A DNA stretch of 64,000 nucleotides from Acanthococcus lagerstroemiae (Eukaryota; Arthropoda; Insecta; Hemiptera; Eriococcidae): the NCBI GenBank assembly GCA_031841125.1, contig CM063110.1, positions 16,921,626 to 16,985,625 on the forward strand, read 5' to 3'. Under the pieces are notes generated by a model. It made no database searches. It saw nothing but the letters and a program-made list of their open reading frames with translations, and was not told where the DNA came from. The position numbers and the translations under genes were made by a program. Shown here piece after piece: positions 24,400 through 34,800 of the stretch; the first letter of the stretch is position 1, and the number at the start of each line of letters is the position of its first letter.

Positions 24400-26830
24400 C
24401 TGTATTTAAAGTGATAATAAATAGCTGGAATGAAAGTACAATGTATGGTTGTCGGAGCCTAATAAAAAAGCTGAGTGGAAATAGAACTTCGAGTTACAAA
24501 GTTGCAATCGAGTCAAAATAAGAATGATAGAAGTACTACCTGGGGTCAATAAGTTGAGTCTACTAACGAAAAGAAAGTAAATATGAATAAGACGTAAATT
24601 AAAAATTAGAGTGGAAGTTACAGGTGGTCTGAAGTCCGAGCTCCCAGCTGAAATGGAGACGGCAGCAAATGTCAAATTGTAGTTGAAATTAACAAATAAT
24701 CTGGAAATAAAAGTTGGGAGTGTTCAGGACAAGTCCACAGCTGAAATCAATGTTGAAGTATATTTTCGAACTGACATTGGAATTGAAGTCTGAATCAAAG
24801 TTGTAATCCAAGTTAAAGTTACGAATCGAAGGGCCTATTATGTGACCACTGTTCCAGGAGAGGCAAGTAAGGGACAAAGTGACTCTTCAAAGTGAAATGG
24901 CAGCGTTTTTTTGTTTCTTTTCTTAAGCATTTTCTACCATGAAAGTACTAATATTGTAAAAAAAAAAATCATCAGTGGGCAACAAATTCTTGCCTAGGAA
25001 GAGCAAAGCACTCATTTGCCCCCTCACGTTATGCGATCCTGGAGCGAAGTAGAAAGCAAAATGAAGAGGAAAGTCAGGAGTTTAAAATCATAAAAAAGTT
25101 AGAATCGTAGGAGAAATAGAAATGGAAGTTAGAGTACAAATGAGAGCCGAAGTAAAAATGGGTCTCAGGGTTGGAGTCACGTTAAAACTGGTATCCAAAT
25201 CCCCTAGTTATTGAGGCCGATGTCAGAACCGAGGCTGTATTCATTGAAATTAGAAGTAGAAATCTATGTTAATAGTTTGAGTCAATTGTAGATAGATTTA
25301 GAAAAAAGAGGAAAAGTCAGTGCGTGTTGTCAGACTCAAAATTGAAATCAGATTCAAAGCTGTACTCAGAATGGAAGTCACTGATAAAGAAGTAGTGGAA
25401 GTCAGAGCGAAGGTAGAGAAAAAATTTCAATAAAAATGAAAGTATAAGTCTGATTCCAAGTTCTGTCAGAAATATTATAATCAAATTTGAGAGTCAAAGT
25501 CTTATTAATGTTGAGCTGAGTTACAGAATAAGTATAACGAGAGTAAAGACGAATTAAAATTAATAATCTACGGTTTCAGCCAGATTTGAAAGTTGAAATA
25601 AAAATCGAGAGCTGAACATGTAGGTATGCCAAATTCGAAGTGAGAGTCTAAGTAAGTCTCATAGTTGGAGTCTTTAACACAGTCAACCTGAGAATGGAAT
25701 TCAGAGTTCCAGTCTAAGCAGAGTAGAATTTTGAGCTTGAAGAGGAGGTGTAAGTGAAATTCGAAGTATAATAGTACCTATAACTGGAAGTTTGACTGAA
25801 AAGTTCCTATGTTTTTCTTAGTTTGCAAGCCGGACTACAAATACAAGTCAAAGGTGAGTCGAAGGTAGAAAGAAAGAGGATGGCAGAGTAGAAGTAAGAG
25901 TGGAAATGGAAATTAAAGTTGAAATTATGGTCGAAATTAGCAGAATGAAGGATTGAGTCAAAGTCAAGAGGTGTTTGGTTCGGTCGAGTCGAGGTCGACA
26001 TGTGTAGAGTCAAATTTGAAGTCGAATCTTAGCCTACAGAATTTTGAGCCTAGTATAGAAGTTCGAGTAGAAGTCAGAGAACTGAGAGTCTCGAGGTCAA
26101 AGTTGAAGTCAAATCCAAGTTAGAGAAGAAATTACTATTTGATGCAAAACTGAAGTGAAATCAAAGAGTGGGCTCATATAGTGGACATGAAGTCCAAAGA
26201 CAGAGTTAACCTGAATGTAAACCTCGGCGCTGAAGGGAAGTGGGAATCAATATTAAATTCAAAGTGAGAATAGAGGCAAAAGCAAAATACTAAGTTATAG
26301 TCAAGTTAAAGTTAGAACCGAAGACACAGGAGAAATGAAAAGACATTAGTCAAAAGCAGCGTCACTAATAGAGGTGAAGTGAAATTCGGACCGAAGTCAC
26401 AGTAGAAATCAAATATTGAAATTGGAATTGTTCAGGAGTAGGTGTCCAATTTAGCGTCAATGTTGGAGTTGAAAATGGACTTAGAAGTGGTAGTTGGAGC
26501 CGGTGCTGTCTCAGTAGTCGAATTTGAGTCCATCGCACAGTGAAAGTGGAAGGTAGAGCCGAAGTCAACGTAAAGTCCATATTAGAACTGAAATGTAAGT
26601 TAAAGTGGAAAATTCGAAGTACAATAAGTCTGTTCGGAGTTGAAACTTAAGGAGGGGATGGGATCATTATTGAACCTGAAGGAGAATGGGAGTATGGGTC
26701 TATGTTGTGTTGAATCAGAATTGGAAGTCCAAAGCTAGAATTGAGGTCCCGGGTAGAAATTGGCGAGCAAGTGCGAATGCAGATATGTATAGTCTCAGTA
26801 AGTAAAACTGTAATACTCAAAATTATTTAG
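24400..26830. repeat. degenerate purine-rich satellite, GAAGTY-like hexamers
   Basis: For about 2.4 kb the plus strand is made largely of variants of AGTCAGAGTTGAAGTC, with GAAGTC, GAAGTT and GAAATC recurring every 6 or 12 bases. An interruption occurs at about 24890-25060. The minus strand therefore shows false frames rich in F, N, S and H. The array lies wholly inside the 7.26-kb insertion. Confidence 0.65.
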
Positions 26831-26848
26831 AAATTTTCAAATCTTCAG

Positions 26849-27071
26849 ATACACTGAACTTCTAAATCTTTTCAAAGAGAACTTGTGGATAATTAGACCG
26901 AGAAATGATCAACTGGATCTTCTAAAAGAGAACCGAATGATCATGAGGGAAAGAATGTACCTACTCTGGTATAAAGATGGATTAGAATGGGAACATCCTA
27001 TGACAAAAAAAGAACGAGATCATTATAGAACAAAATTAATTGATACACTTTTTGAGGCAGAAACGAAATAG
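26849..27071 (+). CDS. exon-like open frame, unknown charged protein segment
   Basis: After a plausible acceptor (AAATCTTCAG at 26839-26848) a frame runs 74 codons to TAG at 27069-27071. It is rich in K, R, E and L, with LLKENRMIMRERMYLLWYKD near the middle and MTKKERDHYR towards the end, as in an amphipathic helical tail. A second acceptor at 26876-26882 would keep phase with the short exon at 23682. It falls just after the satellite, where base composition becomes ordinary. No family was recognised. Confidence 0.35.
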
Positions 27072-27982
27072 TGTGTCGTCTGAGCAATAACTGAAAATCA
27101 TCAGCGGTGGAAGCGAAGTGTTAGACTGTTTTAGAATCAGTGAATTTTCTGACAAAGAGTTGAACATATATCTTTGCGAAAGATCCAGGGAATCTTCTAA
27201 CCCTCCCACAGCCAATCTGCATCTTGTTCCCTTCCCTGCCCACTGTTTCCTTCAGAAAGAAGAAGAAGAAGAAGAAACGAAAGAGGAATGGAAACATCAT
27301 TAGCTTCGATTTCCGCATCACACTAATCCGTTTCCCTCACCTGTTCTAAATTCCATCCCTTTCAGTCTTTTCCGCCTCCCTTAATCTCTATTCTTCTTCA
27401 AATGTCTTGCTTTCCTCTTACTCCTAAGCATCTCCTTCTTCCCCCTGCTCTTCTCTCTCCTCCTTAGGGTGGTCGTTATTTACTAATGTCAAAAAATGTT
27501 ATTTTATTTTTTATGCAGGATCCCTCAAGTCTATTCATTTTTATAAAAAAGATGGAAACAAAACAATAATGTGTGACTCTCAAATTTCTAGGGAATTACT
27601 ACTGTATAAATTACCTATTCAGAAACTTTCCAAATTTTGTCGATTCTTAGAATTATTGACCCTCATCTGATAATATCATGTGTAAGTAAACAACTTAATA
27701 CATCAGTGCAGGTTTACATTCTCTTTGTAAAAGTCTACCCATATTTTAAGCAAAAAGTTCCCTGCGGATTTGTTATTACTGTTCAAGTCTTTATTGGGAA
27801 ACATTGGATTCAGATATTCTAGTCTTTTATCAATTTTGAATTACTTCGAACTATTCCATGGTATACTATGTACTAGCCTTACCTACTGCCCCTGTAACAT
27901 TTTTTATAGGGTAAGATTAACATAGGTATGCACTCTTGTATTATTTTTTCTTGAAATTAATCTTCACTTTGTGCATTTTTTT

Positions 27983-28177
27983 CCTGTAGAACAATCTGCG
28001 AATAATGCCCCTGAGCATAAAGACGCGCCAGCTGTGACAGAAGACATGCCAGTTACAACAAAAGACGCGCCAGCTACGGCAGAAGACGCGCCAGCTATGG
28101 CAGAAGACGCGCCAGCTGATCACGAAGACGACGTGAACCGCCTTTATAATATCGTGTTCGGTTCATCCTCCCACTGA
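27983..28177 (+). CDS. exon-like open frame with EDAPA repeats
   Basis: A frame opens after a pyrimidine-rich acceptor (TTTTTTTCCTGTAG, ending near 27990) and stops at 28175-28177. It encodes five imperfect copies of a seven- or eight-residue acidic unit (KDAPAVTEDMP, KDAPATAEDAP and AEDAPAMAEDAP types), then a short tail ending FGSSSH. The DNA shows a matching minisatellite with unit GCAGAAGACGCGCCAGCTA. Acidic repeats of this kind are usually disordered. Its GC content is higher than the flanks. Function unknown. Confidence 0.35.
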   Translation, partial: PVEQSANNAPEHKDAPAVTEDMPVTTKDAPATAEDAPAMAEDAPADHEDDVNRLYNIVFGSSSH

Positions 28178-28831
28178 ACTATCCTTCGTTCGTTTTTTAG
28201 TTTTTGATAAGAGGCCTGAAATTTCGGTATAAAGTTGAAACTTACCATCTGTTCATTACTAGGCATCTCCGTTTGAACCGCTTATTTAACCATTTCATTC
28301 TGCTCTGGTCCTAGATTAGAGTTACTGCCCCTAATACAGATTGATAGAAATTATCCCTGAATCTCCTGTCTGCATACTACAACAAAGCTGAAGGTCTCTC
28401 AATCTCCTACTCTATGGCCTGTACTTTTATTTCACTGGTTCCTTGCATTCAGTTTATCTGGCCGATCTTAACATTTTAGTTCTAGTCTATTTTGGTTTCT
28501 GTTCCTTCATTTGTCTTCCTTTTCTCACTTTCTTTATGCATTACTTTAAACCATTTTGTATAAGTCTCTGTTGTATTTTTCTTTTCTTTTTTTCTTTTTT
28601 TTTTTTTAAAGAGTTCCTGTTTTATAACGATTGGTTTAGAATAAAACACTAGTAAAACACTAAAAAATAGCACAAACCGACAAGATGTTAAAGTAAGGTT
28701 AGGACAACGACGACGTTTCGGTATAAACCATCTTTAAAGTCTTAATTGCAACATTGTTCCTATGAAAACTTTAACTGAACATATTGCCGGATTGTTCTAT
28801 TTTCTAGTGTTTTACTAGTGTTTCATCGTGT

Positions 28832-29056
28832 GTGATTCCTACCAATTTACGAACTTTATTCATTAGTTTAGAATATTTTGTAAGGATGCCATGGGAAGAA
28901 CATGAATATTGTATGACTGCCAGATATAGTTCCTTAGGAGTAAATCCATGCATATACTTCTATACACAAAACAGAAAGTTACACCATAAAATTGTTGAAC
29001 GCGGCTGTCACAGGGATAAGAAAAAAACCGCTCATGCTTTCAGGTTTGGAAGTTGA
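28832..29056 (+). CDS. exon-like open frame, possible seventh-helix segment of a 7TM receptor
   Basis: The open frame contains ARYSSLGVNPCIYFYTQNRK followed by a basic segment (LHHKIVERG) and a stop at 29054-29056. The pattern S-x-x-x-NPxxY-F, then a basic amphipathic stretch, resembles helix 7 and helix 8 of rhodopsin-family receptors. No other receptor helices were found nearby. It may be a captured exon or chance. Confidence 0.25.
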   Translation: MIPTNLRTLFISLEYFVRMPWEEHEYCMTARYSSLGVNPCIYFYTQNRKLHHKIVERGCHRDKKKTAHAFRFGS

Positions 29057-29867
29057 AAGTTTCATAATGGAAACGGGAAAGCAAAACTAAAATATTTAAA
29101 ATTTCAACTCGTTATTTATTTTTTTCTTTATATTTCGGCTGGCGTTTTCAGTGACGCCTCTCGTTTCAAAGTAAATTTAGTCTTTCAGTGTAAATTGTAA
29201 ATGGAGTTATTTAACTGACATGTAGAAAAAAAAGTGTGTTCAGAGGGAAATAGGTCAAATCTGAAGGGTTTTCATTTTCAAGCCCAGAGTTAAGACCTGG
29301 AAACTTGATGAAAAGTCAGAGCGGAAATGAAAATTTCCTAATCAAAATTTTTCTGGCAGCTATTTCAGAGCTTTTTATTACTGCAGTTATTTTTCTTTAT
29401 GAATACAGCAGAATCTCGCGTATTTGACATGAACAACCGGTTGGACGTTGGGTAAATGAAGATTTTAGATAATGGAAATGGGTTGGAAAAAAGTCTATTA
29501 AACCTCAAACTGTTTTATAATTTCGAATAAGTTTACTTACGAGTATTACGAACTTAGTAATCATGTGAACAAGAGAAAAAATGAACTTGAAAATGAACTT
29601 GCACTTTCATCCTTTGATGAGCTAAATAAAGTCGTATAATTCAGAAGGTTGGGTAAATGAAACTTGTACCTAATTAAATTTTTTGACGCTCGTAGTTCTT
29701 CCCTTGGATTCCTCTTTGTATGTTGAAAAGAATGTGATGTTTTATTTTTTGTTTCTCAATTTTATTTGTGTTTGTTAAATTTTATACAACAAAGTTTCAT
29801 GCATTTTATTTGTATGATTTTATTATCAAGTCGTATACTTACATATGTTAGACCAACATTCACGACA

Positions 29868-30090
29868 CAGTAATGCCTCATATCAGCTACAAAATCGACC
29901 CGTGCCTTGGAATAGTCACAGAATCGACCCAATATTGCCTCAAAAAGGTTACAAAAGTGACACAATAATGCCTCAAAATATTCACAGAATGGACACAATA
30001 CTGCCTCAAGAGGTTACAAAAGTGACCCAATAAAGTTTCGGTCACAAATCAGACACAAAAGTGCTTCAAAATAGTCACAAAGTAGTATCT
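29868..30090. repeat. about 33-bp subterminal tandem repeat
   Basis: Six to seven units of GCCTCAAAA, then GTTACAAAA or TTCACAGAA, then GACACAATA follow one another with 28-33-bp spacing. In one plus frame they read as 11-residue repeats (ILPQ-GYKSDT types), probably a by-product of the 33-bp period. Similar words occur at the left end (23090-23320). They may be transposase-binding sites of the 7.26-kb element. Confidence 0.6.
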
Positions 30091-30329
30091 CGTGTCCGCA
30101 ATGTGTCCAGAACGTATCCAATCCCGTCGGTTACATTATCGCCTCAGAAGGACACAAAATGGTTACATTTTAGCTTCATTGTGCCTTCGTGTCTATTTTG
30201 AGTCCAGTGATCTGATTGGTGGAAAATGAAGCTACATTTCGGACATTTTTCCCACTTGTGCCGATTTTGTGTCTGAGGCGTTTTTGTGTCTTTTTTCGTC
30301 AATCGGGAAGAGGAGTTTGAACATCAGAA

Positions 30330-30800
30330 TGTAATTGAGTGATTTTAAAAAGCTGGCGACGGGTACTTAAATCAGGCTTAATGTATAAGTCGATTGCTAG
30401 AATAATTAATAAACGGGTAGGTCGTCAAATATATGGTCATTGGATCAATTAAGACCACTTTGAAAATTATTACGCCGTAAAAATTGTGAAACAAATAAAA
30501 GAGAATAAGCGATGAAAAATTATATTTCAATTCCTACCGACCAAATATTCTAAAGCGATCCAAAAATATCGCAAAAAAAGTCAAGAACGATAGTTCTAGA
30601 ATTTATTTTTTCTCCTTGATTTAATGAAAGAACGTGTTTTATTTGCAAATATCGTATTTTTAGTGAACGTTACAATTTTCAAAGTAAAATTGATTTAGTC
30701 GACTAAAGAGACATAAATTAAGTAAACTGGTATTAAATACCATCGTATTGCGCTTTTCAAATTCTTCCGTAAAGTGGGGCTACCTTAAACATTGGAGGCA
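30330..30800. repeat. duplicated upstream flank of the gene 3 block
   Basis: This DNA matches the flanks upstream of gene 1 (about 5450-5630) and gene 2 (about 15830-16220). It was separated from gene 3 by the 7.26-kb insertion. Confidence 0.65.
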
Positions 30801-31100
30801 TCACTTTTAGGTTAGCATATCTTCTTTTATCAGCCTGGCAATCGCAAGATATCTCATCATCATAAGTCTCCTGCCCAAATTAACGCCATGTTAAGTGATG
30901 ATGATCGACAAAATAATTAATCTACGATGTTTTTGACTGGGAGGGGTGAAAGAGGAAAGATTAAAGTACGAAGTTGGTTGGCGGTATTTGGAGCCCCTGT
31001 TGATGTGTTCCTAACAACGTCAGCTCGTGTTCTTTGTTTTTTAAGGGACATTTCAAGAGTGTTCTGGAGTCCTTTTGGGGAATAAATCAAGGACAGGTAA

Positions 31101-31130
31101 CACAGGGGAAACAGGGGTTAAGTTATCACC
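31101..31130. other. transposon-terminus-like motif
   Basis: CACAGGGGAAACAGGGG followed by TTAAGTTATCACCC resembles the GGGGAGAC-GGGGTAACAC ends of the element at 54728-55545. No partner end was found nearby. Confidence 0.3.
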
Positions 31131-31165
31131 CAATAATGACAAAACTACATTTTTAATCAGAAGTT

Positions 31166-31318
31166 TTATTGAAAAAAATACGTAAAATCTCGTAAAGTCT
31201 GACCTGGTCTGTTATACTGAGCACTGGCTGCATTTTTTGTAGACAAGTTTCCTTCACGAATTTCTTTCAGTGCATTTATTAATGCTCGTTCACTCCATAA
31301 TCGGCACTTATTTTCCAT
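31166..31318 (-). CDS. psq-type helix-turn-helix, isolated 50-residue ORF
   Basis: From ATG at 31318 the frame reads LWSERALINALKEIREGNLS, then NAASAQYNRPGQTLRDF, and stops at 31166. W-S-x-x-x-L-x-x-A-L, a central A-A-x-x-Y and the closing P-x-x-T-L-R-D are the signature of the pipsqueak/CENP-B-like DNA-binding fold. That fold opens many pogo, Tigger and jerky-type transposases and also host BTB-psq proteins. Nothing follows it, so it is probably a transposase remnant. It lies downstream of gene 4, near the transposon-end motif at 31101. Confidence 0.6.
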   Translation of the reverse strand: MENKCRLWSERALINALKEIREGNLSTKNAASAQYNRPGQTLRDFTYFFQ

Positions 31319-31776
31319 TCTTAAACAAAAAACAATAGTTGGTATTATTAGGAGCAAGCACCGTTAAATATTAATCGCATAATTAAGTTTGAACAAATCA
31401 TTATTCTGAACATTCTGTGAGTGCAATTGGAAAAAGTGGTAAATATACGATATATAATAAAAGAACTTACTTAAGAGCTTTTTTTCACCAAAATTTCATT
31501 TCGCGTAACAAGTCGCTAAAACTGAAACTCTAGGGGGAAATTTCAAATCACTTCTTTTCGGATTTCAAAGTGCAAGATTTCTATGACATCGAGCTACATA
31601 AAATGACAACACATTCAACGTGCCTGAATGAAGTTCCGGCCCAGTACCTATATTACCTACTAAGAAATAAGTAGGTGGCGTAATTCGGGGCAGGTACCTT
31701 ATTTGATGATACATTTTCCCACCTCATCTCTGAATGAAACACAAAATACGTTCCACCATAATATGCTTTAGTTAAA

Positions 31777-31782
31777 TTTATT
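31777..31782 (-). terminator. polyadenylation signal of gene 4
   Basis: AATAAA on the minus strand, 28 bases past the gene 4 stop codon. Confidence 0.5.
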
Positions 31783-31809
31783 ACAAATTCAAATGTGTAA
31801 AATACTTTC

Positions 31810-34800
31810 TTAATCGACACACAATGTGCGAAATGATCCTTCAGTGCCGTACAAGGCTAACAACTCGCTACCGTTTGTGTTTTCTTTCACCATCTTAGTG
31901 AGGTCTGCTTTGACTTTCTCCTCGGAAAGGAACCACTCTCGAAATCCGCACACGTAATTATAGTGTTCATCTAGAAGAATGTCGAAATGTGTATCAAATA
32001 TAACCGGGGCAGTTTACGAATACAATGAGGTGAGAGTTTGAGTCCACTTCACTTACCTCTCAAGTCCAAAAATGATTTCAAATTTCCTCCATACTCGAGC
32101 GGTAAGACTTCTTTTGGAATAACTTCTGCTAAATCCTCGCGTTTCTTATGCCATAAAACGATCTAAAATCGTAATTGCACACGTTATCTAATTTATTCGT
32201 TCTATTTTATTGAGATACAAGGCTGAGAATTCATATCTACCCTATCACTTAATTTCTTCTTCATCACACGTTTAACTAGAACGAGGAGTGGATTAATCAA
32301 CGGGTGCACGTTAAGAATGTATATCTTCTGAGAGCGAAAATTCAAGACATTCTGAAAGCAAAAATGCCCATAAGTAAAACATCTATAGCACCTGTATAAG
32401 TAGCACTACACCGATTCTACCAGGGTTGGACAGGATTTAAATCCTCAGGCATTTTACACCAGGATTTTCAAAAATTCTGCTTTTGGGTTTCAAATCTTTT
32501 TTCTAAAAGGAATCCCGATTTCGGAGTCAACTCCTAATTATTAGCAAAGGATTCGCATTTTGACGATTCCAAAAAGAATTAAAATCCAAATCCGAAAATA
32601 GAGTGCTTGCAGCGCTGCGCTGCAGTAAACACCCTATAAATCCTCATTTCATCAATTTTAACAATTTACTATTAACTTATTGATATCTTGAAAATCAAAC
32701 ATTACATCTGAACAATGTTAAGCAAGACAGAACAAAACGACCATTTGTTGACAATATGAGTGATTAGTATCGTTGGAAAGAGCATAAAAAGTAACTTAGA
32801 ATTTTTCAAAACTGGGGCCCCGATACAAAAATACGTACCCACACTGAAAAAAGCTTATCAGTAAACGCTATGTCATGTTTCTATATGGCTCTTGAACTTT
32901 AAGTCACGTATTCTCAAGAAACAGATTTGGTCGCTTGGTTCTGTATTTTTCAACAGCGTCCATGTTGATAGTTTCCTTCCCTTTTGTTGTCGTAATCTGC
33001 GAACGCGAAGGAAGCTCATTTAGTCACCTGTTAGTAAACAAGAAGTTGAACGCTGGACGTAAAGCCCTGAAAATTCACTCTTTTACTAATTACAATTATC
33101 ATTCTAGCCATGAGCTACAGACAACAAAAATTGTTTGGGAACGTCCTCAGCCGCTCAGCCAAAGACGAGGGTGCTTACTGCTGAGTGCTGAGTTAGTGAA
33201 ATTTAGAAGTCAAAATTCATATTATTGGATTTAAAATCCCAATTTTTCTAAAATTTTAGAGGATTTAGGATTTTGGATTTGAAATTCGTTTTTAAAACGA
33301 AGTTGAGCCTGTGAATTCGAATCCTTTTTCCCCAGGATTTTGGATTTACATCTTGAGGTTCCCGGATTTTGCTCATCTCTGGATTCTACCATTTGGCCTA
33401 CATGTACAAATCACCTGAAATAAATTGATGTATTGTCTCGTGGCGCTCAGCAACAAGGTGAACAGTGCAACTGATGATACTGTATCTACGCAGTCAAAAA
33501 TGATAATAACGCCTGCATTTGAGTCTTCCTTCATCAATAAGTCGACTGCCATTTGACAGCCTTTCAGAAACGTTTCTGTAGTTAAAGGTTTCTCCATTTC
33601 TAACATTTTCCGACTTTGTCGACCAAGAAAAATACGATGCCCTTCCGGAGTTAGCTTTGGTAATGGTATGTGAATGCTGTACAGAAAATTAAAATAACAC
33701 CAGAATTGATACATCAGGTACCTAGGTAGTACCTATCTATGAAGTCCTCAGGTAGAGTTGGACTCGCCCACCAAGACACCGGGAAATTTCTCGGTGTGCC
33801 GTGGCCAAATAGCCAAAATTCGTTGAAATAAGAACGACTAAAAGGAATCATAACTCTATGGGATTCTCTGGGTCATGAATTCGAAAATGCCATCAGGTTT
33901 TTGTCGAATCTCCAATTTAAGACTTGAGAAAGTTTAAATTAATTAATCTATTATTTATTTGGATGAAAATGAATCGTTGACCTTTAACATTTTTAAATTT
34001 GGATTTTGTGGCAGCTTTCAGGGTGAGAAAACAAGAGTTCGATAGTTCGAACTCAGTAATCGTAAAAACTCTACAATTTAGTAATTTGCTTGATTTGTAA
34101 AACCTAATCACTCTTTGTCATTTTGGTTTAGAGAATTCGATTTTTCAAATTTTGCTTGTTTCAAGTGTGAAATACAAGTTTTATGGAGTACAAGTCTGGG
34201 TCGGAATGAAATGAACGACAAAAAGTTCCTATTTCGATACTTTACTCAATTTCCAAAAAGAAAAAGTCAATTTTCTCCACTTTAAGAGGCAAATATTAAA
34301 TTTTCGGGCTCTCTTGAAATTTGGGGAGTAGGGTAGAAATCTTGATAATATGTGAGCTGTAAAAAACGAAATTGTGCGGGCCATTTTGCGGAGCATGTCC
34401 AACCCTAGTCTCGAGCATTATAAGATTTTTACAGACGTGAGACTTAAAGAAATCACTCTTATAGATCTACACGTTTATAGCAGTATGCACTTATTTATAA
34501 TGAAATTACTGCGAAACCACGAAATCCCGGAACCATGGCTGGCAAGGATCCCGATCAGTAAAGATTTCTGGCAACATAGCTCGTGCTGTAAAATACTTCT
34601 CAATTTGAACTTTGGTAATTTCGATCCTGTTTTTGCATTGCAGAAGCAAACTGATGAGAACTTTGTTATCTGAAACAATTACCACGATAGAGAAACGAAA
34701 GATTGGAAAGGACACGACGTGGATTGATGGTTTTATTTCAGGGAGGACGGGTCCAATAATTCGGAACGGTCGAATACAGAAGTTAATGAGCAGTCAATGA

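Larger units (their letters stand above)
23045..30307. mobile_element. 7.26-kb insertion with short inverted termini, unclassified
   Basis: The left end reads CCCGGTTGACGAAAA and the right end, reverse-complemented, CCCGATTGACGAAAA (14 of 15 match). Outside it, host sequence of the gene 3 block resumes: the DNA at 23000-23044 and from about 30330 are adjacent in the gene 1 block (near 5430-5460) and gene 2 block (near 15810-15830). Only a possible AA duplication is seen. Subterminal regions (23060-23330, 29865-30300) are packed with GCCTCA, GTTACAAAA and GACACAAAA words in the same orientation. The interior holds a GAAGTY satellite and exon-like segments. No transposase was recognised. It could be a non-autonomous or gene-carrying DNA transposon of an unfamiliar group. 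Confidence 0.7.

Noticed and set aside
24406..26580. Minus-strand frames rich in F, N and S
   Set aside because: They are translations of the GAAGTY satellite.
29868..30090. CRISPR array
   Set aside because: The units are adjacent diverged repeats with no separate spacers, in a eukaryotic transposon end.
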